Shown in pieces: positions 29,068-40,041 of a stretch of DNA of 64,000 bases. The position numbers were made by a program, and so were the translations under genes. Source of the stretch: an uncultured Flavobacteriales bacterium (GTDB lineage: Bacteria; Bacteroidota; Bacteroidia; Flavobacteriales_G; Salibacteraceae); contig CAJXNO010000001.1 of NCBI GenBank assembly GCA_913057205.1, positions 62,001 through 126,000 on the forward strand. The letters run 5' to 3'. Below the pieces are notes generated by a model, which was given only the letters and a program-made list of their open reading frames with translations, was not told where the DNA came from and did no database searches. The first letter of the stretch is position 1; the number at the start of each line of letters is the position of its first letter.

Positions 29068-29331
29068 TTATGCTTCCGCTTTTGGAACCACAGAAACGTA
29101 CGACTTGTTTCCTCCCTTTTTTCTGAATTCTACGGTACCATCGGTCAATGCGAACAAGGTATGGTCTTTACCCATTCCTACGTTCTCACCTGGGTGATGC
29201 TGTGTACCACGCTGACGAACGATGATGTTTCCAGCAATGGCGTCTTGACCTCCGAAGATCTTTACGCCAAGGCGTTTACTTTCTGATTCACGTCCGTTTT
29301 TAGAACTACCTACACCTTTTTTGTGTGCCAT
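29068..29331 (-). CDS. rpmA: 50S ribosomal protein L27
   Basis: [29 protein letters not shown]...[21 protein letters not shown]. Confidence 0.98.
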   Translation of the reverse strand: MAHKKGVGSSKNGRESESKRLGVKIFGGQDAIAGNIIVRQRGTQHHPGENVGMGKDHTLFALTDGTVEFRKKGGNKSYVSVVPKAEA

Positions 29332-29351
29332 GTTTTCTAAATTTTATTCGA

Positions 29352-29879
29352 TCAACTTAAGGCTTCGATCAACTCAGCCTTCTTCATGGAAGAATATCCG
29401 GTGATGTTCTTCTCTTTTGCTAGGTCCTTTAATTCTGCAACGGTCATGCTGCTCAAATCAGCAGAAGCCTCTTTCGCTTCCTCCTTCTTCGGAGCTTCTT
29501 CTTGCTTCGCTGCAGGTGCTTCGGCCTTAGGAGCAGCTTTCTCTGCTTTCGCAGCTGGCTTGGCTCCGCTCGCCTTAATTTCACTGATCTGGATCTCTGT
29601 CAATGCTTGACGGTGTCCATTTTTCTTTTGGTAACCTTTTCTGCGCTTCTTTTTGAAGACGATTACCTTATCACCCTGAAGGTGTTCCAAAACGGTTGCA
29701 CTAACTTGTGCACCGCTGATAGCTGGGGCGCCAATGTTTACCTTACCGTTGTCGTCGATCAATAAAACCCTGTCAAATGACACGGTCTTTCCTTTATCGG
29801 CGTCTAAGCGGTGAACGTAAACCTTCTGGTCTTTCTCTACTTTGAACTGTTGCCCTGCTATATCTACAATTGCGTACAT
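29352..29879 (-). CDS. rplU: 50S ribosomal protein L21 with C-terminal extension
   Basis: MYAIVDIAGQQFKVEKDQKVYVHRL...KKRRKGYQKKNGHRQALTEIQI followed by A/K/E linker and LSSMTVAELKDLAKEKNITGYSSMKKAELIEALS. Confidence 0.96.
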   Translation of the reverse strand: MYAIVDIAGQQFKVEKDQKVYVHRLDADKGKTVSFDRVLLIDDNGKVNIGAPAISGAQVSATVLEHLQGDKVIVFKKKRRKGYQKKNGHRQALTEIQISEIKASGAKPAAKAEKAAPKAEAPAAKQEEAPKKEEAKEASADLSSMTVAELKDLAKEKNITGYSSMKKAELIEALS

Positions 29880-29908
29880 AGCGTTATTTTTACTTTCTAA
29901 AAGGGGCG

Positions 29909-29939
29909 CAAAAGTAATGCTTTCCGAGTTATCAACAAA
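29909..29939 (-). promoter_or_regulatory. Bacteroidota primary-sigma promoter for rplU-rpmA
   Basis: TTTG-N19-TACTTTTG on the minus strand, about 30 nt before the rplU start. Confidence 0.72.
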
Positions 29940-29960
29940 CTATAATGTGAATAACCTGAA

Positions 29961-30203
29961 ATGAATCGGAAAGACAGGATAACCACCGCACTCATTGTGC
30001 TGGTGGCGGTCGGTGGGTTGGGCATCTTCCTCCGCTCAGAGGGGTGGTCCTATGCCTACCTGCTCATCGGCATCGGTTTTCTTGGCTTTCCTGCGCTCTA
30101 CGGCTACATCAGTTGGCCTGTAGGCAAACGTCTGCCTGATCGGGAATGGGTCGGGATCATTTCGGTTATGCTTTTGTTTGCCTTGATCATTCTCTTGCGA
30201 TGA
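29961..30203 (+). CDS. Small hypothetical membrane protein
   Basis: 80 aa, three hydrophobic segments, independent ORF in an otherwise open region. Confidence 0.6.
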   Translation: MNRKDRITTALIVLVAVGGLGIFLRSEGWSYAYLLIGIGFLGFPALYGYISWPVGKRLPDREWVGIISVMLLFALIILLR

Positions 30204-30239
30204 TGCTGTGCAGACCTACCTTTAGCCGCTGATACCGCA

Positions 30240-32045
30240 TGAACACACTCCTAACCCTACCGCTTCGCTTTTTCAGTGGGTCTTTGCCAGCCGCATTCGG
30301 GTAGCGCTGGCATTCGTGCTGATTTTTTTTGTTTGTGACACTTTACGGATTAACGGAAAAGTTTTGGGATACCGATGAATTGCAGAGCTACCTCATTGGA
30401 CTTTGTGCCTATGCCGCGGGCGAATGGCCGGCATGGGCCCCCGACTCCATGTATAAAGTGCCTTCTCGACTTGCCGGCGGACTCATGGGCTCCATCATCA
30501 TGTTGGCACTGAACATCCTTACGATTCCTGAAGCGCCAGTGGTTTTGCTTAATCTTTTGTCGTTTGCCGCCTTGCTTTTCCTTGGGTGGTTTTTGACGCG
30601 CCGCCTTGAACGCCTGCCGAAGTGGCTGGTATGGATGTATGTGTTGACCTCACCATGGACCCTGCACTTTTCTACCTACATTATAAACCCATCCTTTGTC
30701 TTACTTGGAGCTGTGTGCTTTTTTGTTCCATGGATGGATCGAACGCTTTGGGCGGGGAGGTCCATATTGGACATGCGACTCGCCTATGCCTTGATGGGGT
30801 TCGCGCTGATGTGGGTCTTTCAAGTGCATATGTCGTGGGTGCTGATCGGTCCGTTTGGGATATGGCTCATGCTGAAGGAGCGCTATACGATTCGATCATT
30901 TGCATCCGCGACGATCTCCTTCTTGGTGGTGCAATACTTGCATCCATTACGTTGATCCTTACACTGGATGCGTTGTGGAACGACCCACTGGGTGGCACAG
31001 AGAACAACGTGGTGTTTAATGCCAGGAACTTGCTCTACTTCCCTGAGTTCTTGGGACGCTATTTTGCCATGGGAACCATCGAGATTGCGCGGTATACCTC
31101 ACACATCGAGTTGCTGTTTCAGCAGATCGATGTCCAGCCTTGGGCAGTGCCATCGGCCGTCGTACTGATCATTGCAAGTGCTTTGCAGGTGGTCTTTCTC
31201 GTCTACTTTCTTCTGTTGAACCGAGATAAAGAGGCGCAAACCATCAAGCGCCTACTCTTGATCTCTGCTGCCATCGTCTTTGCCAGTTTCTTGTTTTCCA
31301 TCAAGCCTCCGATCTCTTACACCTTCTACTTCACTTTTCCATTGATCTTGACCCTAAGCTTATCTGCTTATGCCTTCTATATCGATCGTTGGCGACTGAA
31401 AGAATGGTTCAGTTGGATCTTCATGCTCTCCATCCTGTTTCACCTGACGCATATGCTGTTCGGGTTCAATTTTAAGTCGATCTATATTGACCGTACTGGG
31501 CCAGCTTGGCCATCCAACATAAGGAGTACCTCTTGATGGGAGCGAGAAGGGTTGCCTATTTTGAGAAACCTGATCTGAGTGAGCTGTTCAGTACAGAAGG
31601 GGGTGTGCTGAGCTCCTCCTTCGAGTATCTGCACGATGCCACACGTCCGCAGTTCATTTCAGATCGCCGAGCATCAACCGGTGAGTATGCTTTGGTCATG
31701 ATAGACCGGGCGCCGTACTCCCCATCCTTCCGAATGCAAATGGAAGCAGGGGTAAATGCACTGAAGGGTTCTTTCAGCTATTGGTCGCTCTACCCAGATA
31801 GCATCACCCTGGTAACCGAACGAAAGGCGGACCAGTTTTGGAAGGCAACGCGTATTCATTTGGAGGAAAGCACTGCTGATCAGTGGCAGGAGCAATCCTT
31901 TGAGCTGTCCTTACCAGTGGATGAGCGTGGTGAGCCGTTCAAAATGTATTTGTGGAAAGACAGTGAATCCATGAATTTGATCTACATCGATGCGCTGATG
32001 CTAGTGCCGCTACATACGATCAGCGAAGTAGATCAGCGGCAGTAG
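30240..32045 (+). pseudogene. Multi-pass membrane protein (glycosyltransferase-39-like), interrupted by several apparent frameshifts
   Basis: Consecutive reading frames read as one protein: MNTLLTLPLRF / QWVFASRIRVALAFVLIF / LFVTLYGL...ATISFLV / GAILASITLILTLDALWN...IDRTGPA / AIQHKEYLLMGARR.... Frames change near 30270, 30322-30330, 30920-30930 and 31497-31508. Confidence 0.65.
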
Positions 32046-32336
32046 AAAGGCGATCAACAGCAAGATGATCGCATCCAAGCGTTCCTTAATGGTTCCGCGC
32101 AGAATGAAGATGATCATCCCGATCAGGTCGGTAAAGAACGCAAGGAAAGCTGCTGTTAGTGCTGTCATCATGTACGGAACGTAAGAGAGGTCAGCATGAG
32201 GTGCACTCGCCTTCATTTCGGCCTCCGTTGGGGGCTCCGGCATCAGCAAAATTGCACCTAACTCAATCGCTATGAGCAACAGGGCCAAGACGGTAAGGGG
32301 ATGTTTCCAAGACACTTTCACAGCGTAAAAATGCAA
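32010..32336 (-). CDS. Hypothetical membrane protein
   Basis: 108 aa, three hydrophobic segments. Confidence 0.6.
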   Translation of the reverse strand: MHFYAVKVSWKHPLTVLALLLIAIELGAILLMPEPPTEAEMKASAPHADLSYVPYMMTALTAAFLAFFTDLIGMIIFILRGTIKERLDAIILLLIAFLLPLIYFADRM

Positions 32337-32340
32337 AATG

Positions 32341-33255
32341 CTACCTGAACAGACGGTTATAGAGTTTTCCGGGAGCTCCCGAATTGATCAGGAAGATACC
32401 CGCAAGGATCAGCAATAAGAACAATCCTTGACCCAGATCAAAGGCCTCCCCATCGATGATCCCCCAGCCCAAGGCAACCACCGGGATCAAATAGGTCACC
32501 GAGCTGGCGAATACGGCTGTGGTCTCTTTGATAAGTCGATTGAAGATGATCACAGCGATTGCCGTGCCCACGATGCCCAGCAACGACAGGTAGAGTACCC
32601 CTTCCCATGCCTCGGGTTGGGCGGTTAATGTTACAACGAAGTCGGTTCCGGCCAGCAAGTAGATGGCCACGGGTGGACCAACCAATAAGAAGGAAAGTGA
32701 TGTGATGTGCGTAGGCTTCACATCATGCAAATAGTGCTTGATGATGTTGACGCCAATTCCATAGCAAGCAGAGGCAATCACCACCAAGGTGGCGTACTTT
32801 CCGTAAGTGCCGAACGCCAGCAGATGATCAAACCCGATCAGTCCTAACGCTCCGATCAAGGCCAGGATCACCCCTGCGATCTGGAAGCGGACCATCGCTG
32901 CACGAAAGAAGAGGATGCCGATGAGTAAGGTGAACAGGGAGGTCAGCGAGTTCAGCATTCCGCTGAGTGAACTAGGGATTTCCGTTTGGGCAATAGCGAA
33001 CAAGAATGCGGGAATGGCGTTACCAAACAATCCTGTAGCGAAAAGGGCTTTCACATTTCCTTTGAAGGAAGAAAGGTTTTGCAGCGCCAGAGGCATCAAG
33101 ACCAGCATCGCCACGCTGATGCGATAGGCTGCGACTTCCTCTGCAGTGAAGAAGAGCAGCGCTTTTTTCATCAGGATGAAGGAGCTTCCCCAAGTGAATG
33201 CAAGGAGGGCCAGTGTGACCCATTGAACGGAAGAAAGTTTAAAATTGATTTGCAT
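32341..33255 (-). CDS. EamA/DMT family transporter
   Basis: Ten-TM duplicated EamA layout: LLAFTWGSSFILMKKAL, SLLGIVGTAIAVIIFNRLIKETTAVFASSVTYLIPVVALGWGIIDGE. Confidence 0.92.
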   Translation of the reverse strand: MQINFKLSSVQWVTLALLAFTWGSSFILMKKALLFFTAEEVAAYRISVAMLVLMPLALQNLSSFKGNVKALFATGLFGNAIPAFLFAIAQTEIPSSLSGMLNSLTSLFTLLIGILFFRAAMVRFQIAGVILALIGALGLIGFDHLLAFGTYGKYATLVVIASACYGIGVNIIKHYLHDVKPTHITSLSFLLVGPPVAIYLLAGTDFVVTLTAQPEAWEGVLYLSLLGIVGTAIAVIIFNRLIKETTAVFASSVTYLIPVVALGWGIIDGEAFDLGQGLFLLLILAGIFLINSGAPGKLYNRLFR

Positions 33256-33317
33256 GCTTGGATAAGGCGCCAAAAGTAACCTTTGCTTAACCGCTTCGAA
33301 TAACTTATGTTGAGACC

Positions 33318-33875
33318 ATGAAAGTTTATACCAAAAAGGGAGACCAAGGCCAAACCGGTATTCTCGGAGGCACTCGTCTTCCAAAGCACCACCTGCGCAT
33401 CGAATCCTATGGCACGGTAGATGAATTGAACGCCTTCATCGGTGTGCTACGCGACGGCATCGATATTGAACAACATCGCAACGACCTGAAGAAGGTCCAA
33501 GACGAGCTGTTCACCATCGGTTCGCAGTTGGCCTCCGACCCAGAGAAGAACAAGATGAAGCTTCCGATGATCGATGAAAAGGAGATCGCTTACTTGGAGG
33601 AGCGCATGGACGCCATGGATGCCGAGCTTCCAGAGATGCGTTCGTTTGTTTTGCCTGGTGGACATCCATCCGTATCCAACGCGCACGTTTGTAGATGCGT
33701 CTGCCGTAGAGCCGAGCGTTTGTGCTCAGCACTGTCAGAAAACGAAGCGGTTAACCCTTTGATTTTGCAATATTTAAATCGCCTTTCTGACTACTTTTTC
33801 GTCTTATCGCGTCATTTAACGATGAAATTAGGCGTGGAAGAGGTGCCTTGGCAGATCAGGGTATCGGATAAATAA
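33318..33875 (+). CDS. Cob(I)yrinic acid a,c-diamide adenosyltransferase
   Basis: MKVYTKKGDQGQTGILGGTRLPKHHLRIESYGTVDELNAFIG; FVLPGGHPSVSNAHVCRCVCRRAER. Confidence 0.95.
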   Translation: MKVYTKKGDQGQTGILGGTRLPKHHLRIESYGTVDELNAFIGVLRDGIDIEQHRNDLKKVQDELFTIGSQLASDPEKNKMKLPMIDEKEIAYLEERMDAMDAELPEMRSFVLPGGHPSVSNAHVCRCVCRRAERLCSALSENEAVNPLILQYLNRLSDYFFVLSRHLTMKLGVEEVPWQIRVSDK

Positions 33876-33910
33876 TTGAAAAACAACAAAATAAGCCCGT
33901 GAAAATACCG

Positions 33911-33941
33911 CTTGCACGGATGCGTCAAAATGATATTTTTG
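33911..33941 (+). promoter_or_regulatory. Bacteroidota primary-sigma promoter for the DUF2795 gene
   Basis: CTTG-N19-TATTTTTG; GGAG-containing leader before ATG at 33976. Confidence 0.65.
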
Positions 33942-33975
33942 CGGCTTGACATAACCCTTTTAATCAGAAGGAGAA

Positions 33976-34197
33976 ATGTATTGGACATTAGAACTTGCAT
34001 CATACTTAGAAGATGCCCCTTGGCCAGCTACAAAAGACGAGCTGATCGACTTCGCGATGCGTACGGGCGCACCGCTTGAGGTTGTTGAGAATTTGCAGGC
34101 ATTAGAGGATGAAGGAGAGAGCTATGAGACCATCGAGGATATCTGGCCGGATTATCCCACCAAGGATGATTTCTTCTTTAACGAAGATGAGTACTGA
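33976..34197 (+). CDS. DUF2795 domain-containing small acidic protein
   Basis: LASYLEDAPWPATKDELIDFAMRTGAPLEVVENLQALEDEGESYETIEDIWPDYPT. Confidence 0.88.
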   Translation: MYWTLELASYLEDAPWPATKDELIDFAMRTGAPLEVVENLQALEDEGESYETIEDIWPDYPTKDDFFFNEDEY

Positions 34198-34218
34198 CAA
34201 TACCCCAAACGAAGAAAC

Positions 34219-34243
34219 AGCCCTTCCATCGAAGGGCTTTTTT
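34219..34243 (+). terminator. Rho-independent terminator
   Basis: Perfect 8-bp stem AGCCCTTC-CATC-GAAGGGCT followed by a T-run. Confidence 0.88.
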
Positions 34244-34334
34244 GTATCCTAAAATGGCATGAAACTCACCCCTGATTTGCCGTAACTTCGCACCTTTTCT
34301 GAGAAATGTGGCAGAATGGCAGGCAAAGAACGCT

Positions 34335-34350
34335 TGGCAAGACCATTGCT
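34335..34350 (+). promoter_or_regulatory. Putative sigma54 (-24/-12) promoter upstream of secA
   Basis: TGGCAAGACCATTGCT versus TGGCACGnnnnTTGCW: one mismatch, exact GG/GC spacing; about 25 nt before the secA ATG. Confidence 0.6.
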
Positions 34351-34375
34351 CCTGATCAGATTCAATTATTGACCC

Positions 34376-37300
34376 ATGTTAGACGTAGTAAACAACCTCC
34401 TCAATAAGGTCTTCGGAAACAAAAGCGACAAAGACATCAAGGCGATCCAGCCGATGGTCGAAGAGATCAACCAGCACTACGCTGCGTTCTCTAAGCTGAC
34501 GAACGATGAACTAAGAGGTAAGACCAAAGCATTTCAAGATAAAATCAATGCAGCTGTAGCTGACGAACGTGCAGCCATTGAAAACCACAAGAAAGAACTC
34601 GAAGACGACAACATCGAGATCTACCAGAAAGAGGAGATCTATGAGAAGATCGATGCTATTGAGAAGGTCTTGACGGAAAAGCTCGAAGAAGTGCTGAAAG
34701 AGATCCTTCCAGAAGCGTTCGCTGTGGTGAAAGAAACCGCACGCCGTTGGAAAGACGATGGTGCCATTGAAGTGACGGCCACAGAATGGGACGAGCAGCT
34801 AGCTGCTGAACGCAACCACATCAAGTTAGAAAACGGAAAGGCCATTTGGCTCAACCGATGGGATGCAGCGGGCAATGAGATCACCTGGGACATGTTGCAT
34901 TACGATGTTCAGTTGATCGGTGGTATCGTGCTGCACGAAGGAAAGATTGCTGAGATGGCGACGGGTGAAGGAAAGACCCTTGTGGCTACATTACCCGTTT
35001 ACTTGAACGCATTAACAGGCCGCGGTGTGCATGTGGTAACGGTAAACGATTACCTCGCTCGACGTGACTCGGAATGGATGGGTCCGCTCTTTGAATTTCA
35101 TGGTTTAAGTGTTGACTGCATCGACAAGCATCGTCCAAACAGCGAGGAGCGCAGAAAAGCCTACAAGAAGGACATCATCTACGGAACCAACAACGAATTT
35201 GGTTTCGATTATTTGCGAGACAACATGTCGAGCCGCACCCAAGACCTCGTGCAGCGTGAGCACAACTACGCTATCGTGGATGAGGTGGATTCGGTCTTGA
35301 TCGATGATGCGCGAACGCCTTTGATCATCTCTGGTCCTACCCCAAAAGGTGATCAGCAGGAATACCTCACCTTGAAACCACGCGTTGAGCGTCTGGTAGC
35401 AGCACAACGGAAGTTGATCACAGAGCGACTTTCCGAGGCGAAGAAGCTCCTTAACTCAGATTCAGAGAATACACCTGACAAGAAGCAGCTCGATGCTAAC
35501 TTGAAAAAGGGAGGCGAAGAGCTGTTGCGCTCCTACCGCGGTTTACCAAAGAACAAGGCCCTCATCAAATACTTGAGTGAGCCTGGTATCAAGACCACCT
35601 TGCAGAAGACCGAGAACTTCTACATGCAAGATCAAAGCAAGGAGATGTACAAGATCGATGATGAGCTCTTCTTCGTGATCGATGAGAAGCAGAACAGCAT
35701 TGAATTGACAGAAAAAGGCATCGATCTGATTACCGATCAAGGCGATGACCCGAGCTTCTTCATCATGCCAGACATCAGCTCTGAGCTTTCTGATCTTGAA
35801 CAACGAATTCCGGACAAGGAGGAGCGTGCCAAGGTGAAAGACCGATTGATCAGCGACTATGCAGAGAAAGCAGAACGCATCCACGCGGTGAATCAGCTCT
35901 TGAAGGCCTACGCGATGTTCGAGAAGGATGTTGAATACGTGGTCATGGACGGCAAGGTGAAGATTGTTGACGAGCAGACCGGTCGTGTAATGGAAGGTCG
36001 CCGTTATTCAGATGGATTGCACCAGGCCATTGAGACCAAAGAAAATGTGAAGGTAGAGGCCGCTACGCAGACCTATGCAACGGTGACGCTTCAGAACTAC
36101 TTCCGGATGTACAACAAGCTCTCTGGTATGACCGGTACAGCAGAAACGGAAGCAGGTGAATTCTGGGAGATCTACAAGCTCGATGTGGTGGTCATTCCAA
36201 CGAACCGTCCGATCCAGCGCAACGATCAAGAAGACTTGGTATTCAAAACGGCGCGTGAGAAGTTCAACGCGGTGATCGATGAAGTGGAGAAACTACGAAA
36301 TGCAGGTAGACCAATCTTGGTGGGTACCACTTCAGTTGAAATTTCTGAACTCTTGAGCCGCATGTTGAAGATGCGCAAGATCCCTCATCAGGTATTGAAC
36401 GCGAAACTGCACCAGAAAGAAGCAGAAGTAGTTGCTGAGGCAGGTAAGCCTGGAACCGTGACCATCGCTACCAACATGGCCGGACGTGGTACCGACATCA
36501 AGCTCGGTGAAGGCGTGAAGGGGTCAGGTGGTTTAGCCATCATCGGCACAGAACGCCATGAGTCTCGACGTGTAGACCGACAGCTGCGTGGTCGGGCGGG
36601 TCGACAAGGAGATCCGGGGTCATCGCAGTTCTTCGTGTCTTTGGAAGACAACTTGATGCGTTTGTTCGGCTCAGAGCGGATCGCAAAACTCATGGACCGT
36701 ATGGGCCTTGAAGAAGGTGAGGTCATCCAGCATAGCATGGTGAGCAAGAGTATTGAGCGAGCGCAGAAGAAAGTAGAGGAGAACAACTTCGGTATCCGAA
36801 AGAACCTTTTGGAGTATGATGATGTGATGAACTCACAGCGTGAGGTGATCTACAAAAAACGTCGCTATGCCTTGTTCGGTGAACGCATGGGCGTGGAGAC
36901 GATGAACGCCATCCACGATGTTTGTGCTGCCTTGGTTCGCAATACCCAAGAGCTACGAGATTACGAGAACTTCGAGATGGAACTTTTCACTACCTTGACC
37001 ATTGAGTCGCCGGTGGACGAGGAGGGATTCTTGAATCGATCTACAGAGGAGTTGACCGACAAGGTCTTCCAGAAAGCAATGGAGCATTACGATCAGAAGA
37101 ACCGTGTGCTGGCGCAACTGGCACTTCCTGTGATCACGCGTGTACATGCTACCCAAGGGGAGCAGTACAAGAACATCGAGGTTCCGATCACGGATGGAAA
37201 GAAAGCCCTTCCGTTAGTGGTGAACATGGAAGAAGCCATCGCAAAAGAAGGGCGCAACCTTCGACTTGAATTGGAGAAGGCCAGTACCCTTGCCATGATC

Positions 37301-37780
37301 GACCTGCATTGGAAGGATCACTTGCGTGAGATGGATGACCTCCGCCAAAGCGTGCAGAATGCCCGCTATGAGCAGAAGGATCCGTTGTTGATCTACAAGT
37401 TTGAGTCGTTCAAACTCTTTGAGCAATTGCTGGAAAAGATCAACCATGACATCGTGAGTTTCCTCTTCCGCGCATCTTTACCGATGCAACAAGAGGCACA
37501 AGCAACGCAAGGAAAGCAGGCTGATCCCTCGCTTGAGCAGGTATCTGCCACCCGCAGAGATGTTACGCCGAATCCAAATGAAGCACAGAACGTCAGCACC
37601 AACGCTCCTCAAAGTGAGATGAAGAAAGAACCCGTCAAGGTGGCGAAGAAGCCTGGTCGAAACGACAAGGTAGAAGTGCGCGACCTGAAAACGGGCGACG
37701 TCAAGGTGGTGAAATACAAGGTTGCCGAGCAGAAAGTCGAGCAGGGTTTCTGGGAGATTCTTCAGGTCATAGAAGACTAG
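34376..37780 (+). CDS. secA: Preprotein translocase subunit SecA
   Basis: [81 protein letters not shown]. Confidence 0.98.
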   Translation: MLDVVNNLLNKVFGNKSDKDIKAIQPMVEEINQHYAAFSKLTNDELRGKTKAFQDKINAAVADERAAIENHKKELEDDNIEIYQKEEIYEKIDAIEKVLTEKLEEVLKEILPEAFAVVKETARRWKDDGAIEVTATEWDEQLAAERNHIKLENGKAIWLNRWDAAGNEITWDMLHYDVQLIGGIVLHEGKIAEMATGEGKTLVATLPVYLNALTGRGVHVVTVNDYLARRDSEWMGPLFEFHGLSVDCIDKHRPNSEERRKAYKKDIIYGTNNEFGFDYLRDNMSSRTQDLVQREHNYAIVDEVDSVLIDDARTPLIISGPTPKGDQQEYLTLKPRVERLVAAQRKLITERLSEAKKLLNSDSENTPDKKQLDANLKKGGEELLRSYRGLPKNKALIKYLSEPGIKTTLQKTENFYMQDQSKEMYKIDDELFFVIDEKQNSIELTEKGIDLITDQGDDPSFFIMPDISSELSDLEQRIPDKEERAKVKDRLISDYAEKAERIHAVNQLLKAYAMFEKDVEYVVMDGKVKIVDEQTGRVMEGRRYSDGLHQAIETKENVKVEAATQTYATVTLQNYFRMYNKLSGMTGTAETEAGEFWEIYKLDVVVIPTNRPIQRNDQEDLVFKTAREKFNAVIDEVEKLRNAGRPILVGTTSVEISELLSRMLKMRKIPHQVLNAKLHQKEAEVVAEAGKPGTVTIATNMAGRGTDIKLGEGVKGSGGLAIIGTERHESRRVDRQLRGRAGRQGDPGSSQFFVSLEDNLMRLFGSERIAKLMDRMGLEEGEVIQHSMVSKSIERAQKKVEENNFGIRKNLLEYDDVMNSQREVIYKKRRYALFGERMGVETMNAIHDVCAALVRNTQELRDYENFEMELFTTLTIESPVDEEGFLNRSTEELTDKVFQKAMEHYDQKNRVLAQLALPVITRVHATQGEQYKNIEVPITDGKKALPLVVNMEEAIAKEGRNLRLELEKASTLAMIDLHWKDHLREMDDLRQSVQNARYEQKDPLLIYKFESFKLFEQLLEKINHDIVSFLFRASLPMQQEAQATQGKQADPSLEQVSATRRDVTPNPNEAQNVSTNAPQSEMKKEPVKVAKKPGRNDKVEVRDLKTGDVKVVKYKVAEQKVEQGFWEILQVIED

Positions 37781-37787
37781 GCCTCGT

Positions 37788-39392
37788 TCAGTCGATTTGG
37801 AAGAAATGGAAGCCTCCTTCTTCGTTGAGGAATTGGGCGTTTGGATATTCTTCAATGAAGCGTTCTAGGCGATTCACCTTTACCGATACCATGATAGGTT
37901 TTTGACTCCCATCCAATGCGTGTTCATCCATGTTGTGTGACGTGCTTGGTTGGATCCGCCCGTAGAAGTAGTGCGCATAGCTCTTGTATCCGTAGGTCTC
38001 TAAGTAGACGTCTTCACCCTGCTGAGCTTCAAAGAAGGCTATGGCAGATCGTTGGCTGATCGACTCAATGATGGGCACGATCAACGGCATGGTCAAGAAG
38101 ATGGTCAAGGCTGTTCCCATGCACAGTATGCGAACACCAGAATGCAATTGCCGTCTCATGGTACGAAGTGTAAGGATCAACACGGTGGCAAAGACTACTC
38201 CCACCAGCCATTCACCACCAAAACCATCAACTGTTGCTTCGAGGTTTCCCACAACAAAAGGGTCTTTGATCAGGTGCACCCACTTCGCTCGAAACTGGAT
38301 CAGCAGCGGAACAGTTAACAGGGCAAATGCAATCAACCCACCTTGCGCTGACACCCAGATATGTTGCCACCTTGGTAGTCGTTTCCGTGATTGAATACGT
38401 TCATGAATGAAGAGTGCGGCAAGGTAGGAAAGGGGGAGGTAAGACATGGAGCTGTAGTGGACGATCTTGGTGGTAACGATGGAGAACAAGATCATCACCA
38501 CCCAGAAGGTGAACTTCATCCAAAGCGAAAGGCGATCGTGATCACCTTGAAACCTTCTGCTAAAGGTAGGAATTGCAAATACAGAGAGCGGAAAGCAGCC
38601 AAGCAATACCACGAGAAAATGATAGTAGATCGGTTGTTTATGTCCGGCCACAGGGTTCAAGAATAGGTCAACCTGATAAGTGATGAACTCTACAAGGAAC
38701 CACGGTCCGTTTTGGAGTGTTTCTAACCCAAACCAAAGGAAGGTAACGGATAGTGCAACCAAAGCATAGGTGGCAATGACTCCGAAGCTGGCCGGACGCC
38801 TGAAGCGTGACCAAACCCACCACGTCAGAAAGGTGAGAAGGAAGAGTAAGAAGCCAACGGGTCCTTTTGTGAGGATCGCAAGACCGGTGAAAATTCCGGC
38901 TGCAACGGCGTATTTGAATCGGCCATAAGCCTTCTCCTCAATGATCAAATAGAGGAAATAGATCGAGAGAAAGATGAAAAGGTTGAACCATGGATCGATG
39001 ATGCCTGATTTGAAATAGAGGTGAGGTAGAAAGCTTCCTACATAAAGCAGAGCCCACAGGATACCGAAGTCTCTTCCATGATGGTGCGCACCGATCAAAT
39101 AAAACACTTGTAGCGTGAGGATACCGGCGATCGCATTGGGGAGTCGGGCAGCAAACTCATTGACGCCAAAAAGCTTCATCGAAAGCACTTGCATCCAGAA
39201 AAAGAGGGGCGGTTTCTCCCAAAATGGCTCAAAGTTGATCTGTACTTGGAACCAGTTCCCCGTGATCATCATCTCCCGGGCACTCTCCGCAAAATTGATC
39301 TCATCCCAATCGAACAGGTGAACCTGTCCCAGAAAAGGAATGAACAGCACTAATCCTAGCAGGAAGAGCAGTATGTGGTCACGTAGATTCAC
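37788..39392 (-). CDS. Glycosyltransferase family 39 (ArnT/PMT-like)
   Basis: Polytopic; LFDWDEINFAESAREMMITGNWF...FWEKPPLFFWMQVLSMKLFGVNEFAARLPNA. Confidence 0.93.
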   Translation of the reverse strand: MNLRDHILLFLLGLVLFIPFLGQVHLFDWDEINFAESAREMMITGNWFQVQINFEPFWEKPPLFFWMQVLSMKLFGVNEFAARLPNAIAGILTLQVFYLIGAHHHGRDFGILWALLYVGSFLPHLYFKSGIIDPWFNLFIFLSIYFLYLIIEEKAYGRFKYAVAAGIFTGLAILTKGPVGFLLFLLTFLTWWVWSRFRRPASFGVIATYALVALSVTFLWFGLETLQNGPWFLVEFITYQVDLFLNPVAGHKQPIYYHFLVVLLGCFPLSVFAIPTFSRRFQGDHDRLSLWMKFTFWVVMILFSIVTTKIVHYSSMSYLPLSYLAALFIHERIQSRKRLPRWQHIWVSAQGGLIAFALLTVPLLIQFRAKWVHLIKDPFVVGNLEATVDGFGGEWLVGVVFATVLILTLRTMRRQLHSGVRILCMGTALTIFLTMPLIVPIIESISQRSAIAFFEAQQGEDVYLETYGYKSYAHYFYGRIQPSTSHNMDEHALDGSQKPIMVSVKVNRLERFIEEYPNAQFLNEEGGFHFFQID

Positions 39393-40041
39393 CCCGAAAA
39401 CGGTTTTCGATCCATTCGATCAGTCCTTTTGAGCCCCAGGTCTTTGGATACAACCAAAAGAATGCAATAGAGGTCACGGTAGTTCCTATGATGCTTCCAG
39501 CAAAAATATCCTCAAAGAAATGCTGACTGATGTAAACCCGAGAAAAAGCGACTAAAAGAGCGAGGCTGAAGCACACCAGTTGCCAAGCTGGCTTCCTGAA
39601 GATGAAGGCGAGCAATAGAAAGATGCTGAATGCAGCCGTAGCATGTCCCGAGGGGAAGGAGAAGTTGCCGTGAAGTTCTACGCCTTCTACAAAATGCAGG
39701 TCAGCGATCTGTTCAAAGACCTTCGATGGGCGCTTGATCTCGAAGAAGACCTGTCGTTTCAATAGTTGCGTAAGCATTCCTGAGCCGGCCAAGCCGATGA
39801 GTCCAACCACGCCATACCTGATCCGATAGACCATGGCGAGCAGAACGATGAATGCACCAAAAACGCCATCACCCATGTAGGTGAGGTAGCGAAAGAATAC
39901 ATCTGCCCACGCATGGTGATGTGCATTAAACCAAAGGTGAAGGGTGTTTCTTTCAGTAAAAGCCGTCACCAACGCCGCCGTACTGATCCACACCAAAAAG
40001 GGAAAGAAAAAGTAACGGTACCACTGCAGAAAGGGGCTCAT
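39379..40041 (-). CDS. PAP2 family phosphatase
   Basis: KRPSKVFEQ, FSFPSGHATAAFSIF, SRVYISQHFFEDIFAGSIIG motifs; start overlaps the upstream stop as TAATG. Confidence 0.93.
   Translation of the reverse strand: MSPFLQWYRYFFFPFLVWISTAALVTAFTERNTLHLWFNAHHHAWADVFFRYLTYMGDGVFGAFIVLLAMVYRIRYGVVGLIGLAGSGMLTQLLKRQVFFEIKRPSKVFEQIADLHFVEGVELHGNFSFPSGHATAAFSIFLLLAFIFRKPAWQLVCFSLALLVAFSRVYISQHFFEDIFAGSIIGTTVTSIAFFWLYPKTWGSKGLIEWIENRFRGEST

Noticed and set aside
34280-34350. Possible tRNA or structured leader before secA
   Set aside because: No cloverleaf, no T-loop GTTCGA-type motif; the repeated TGGCA pattern is better explained by the sigma54 promoter region.
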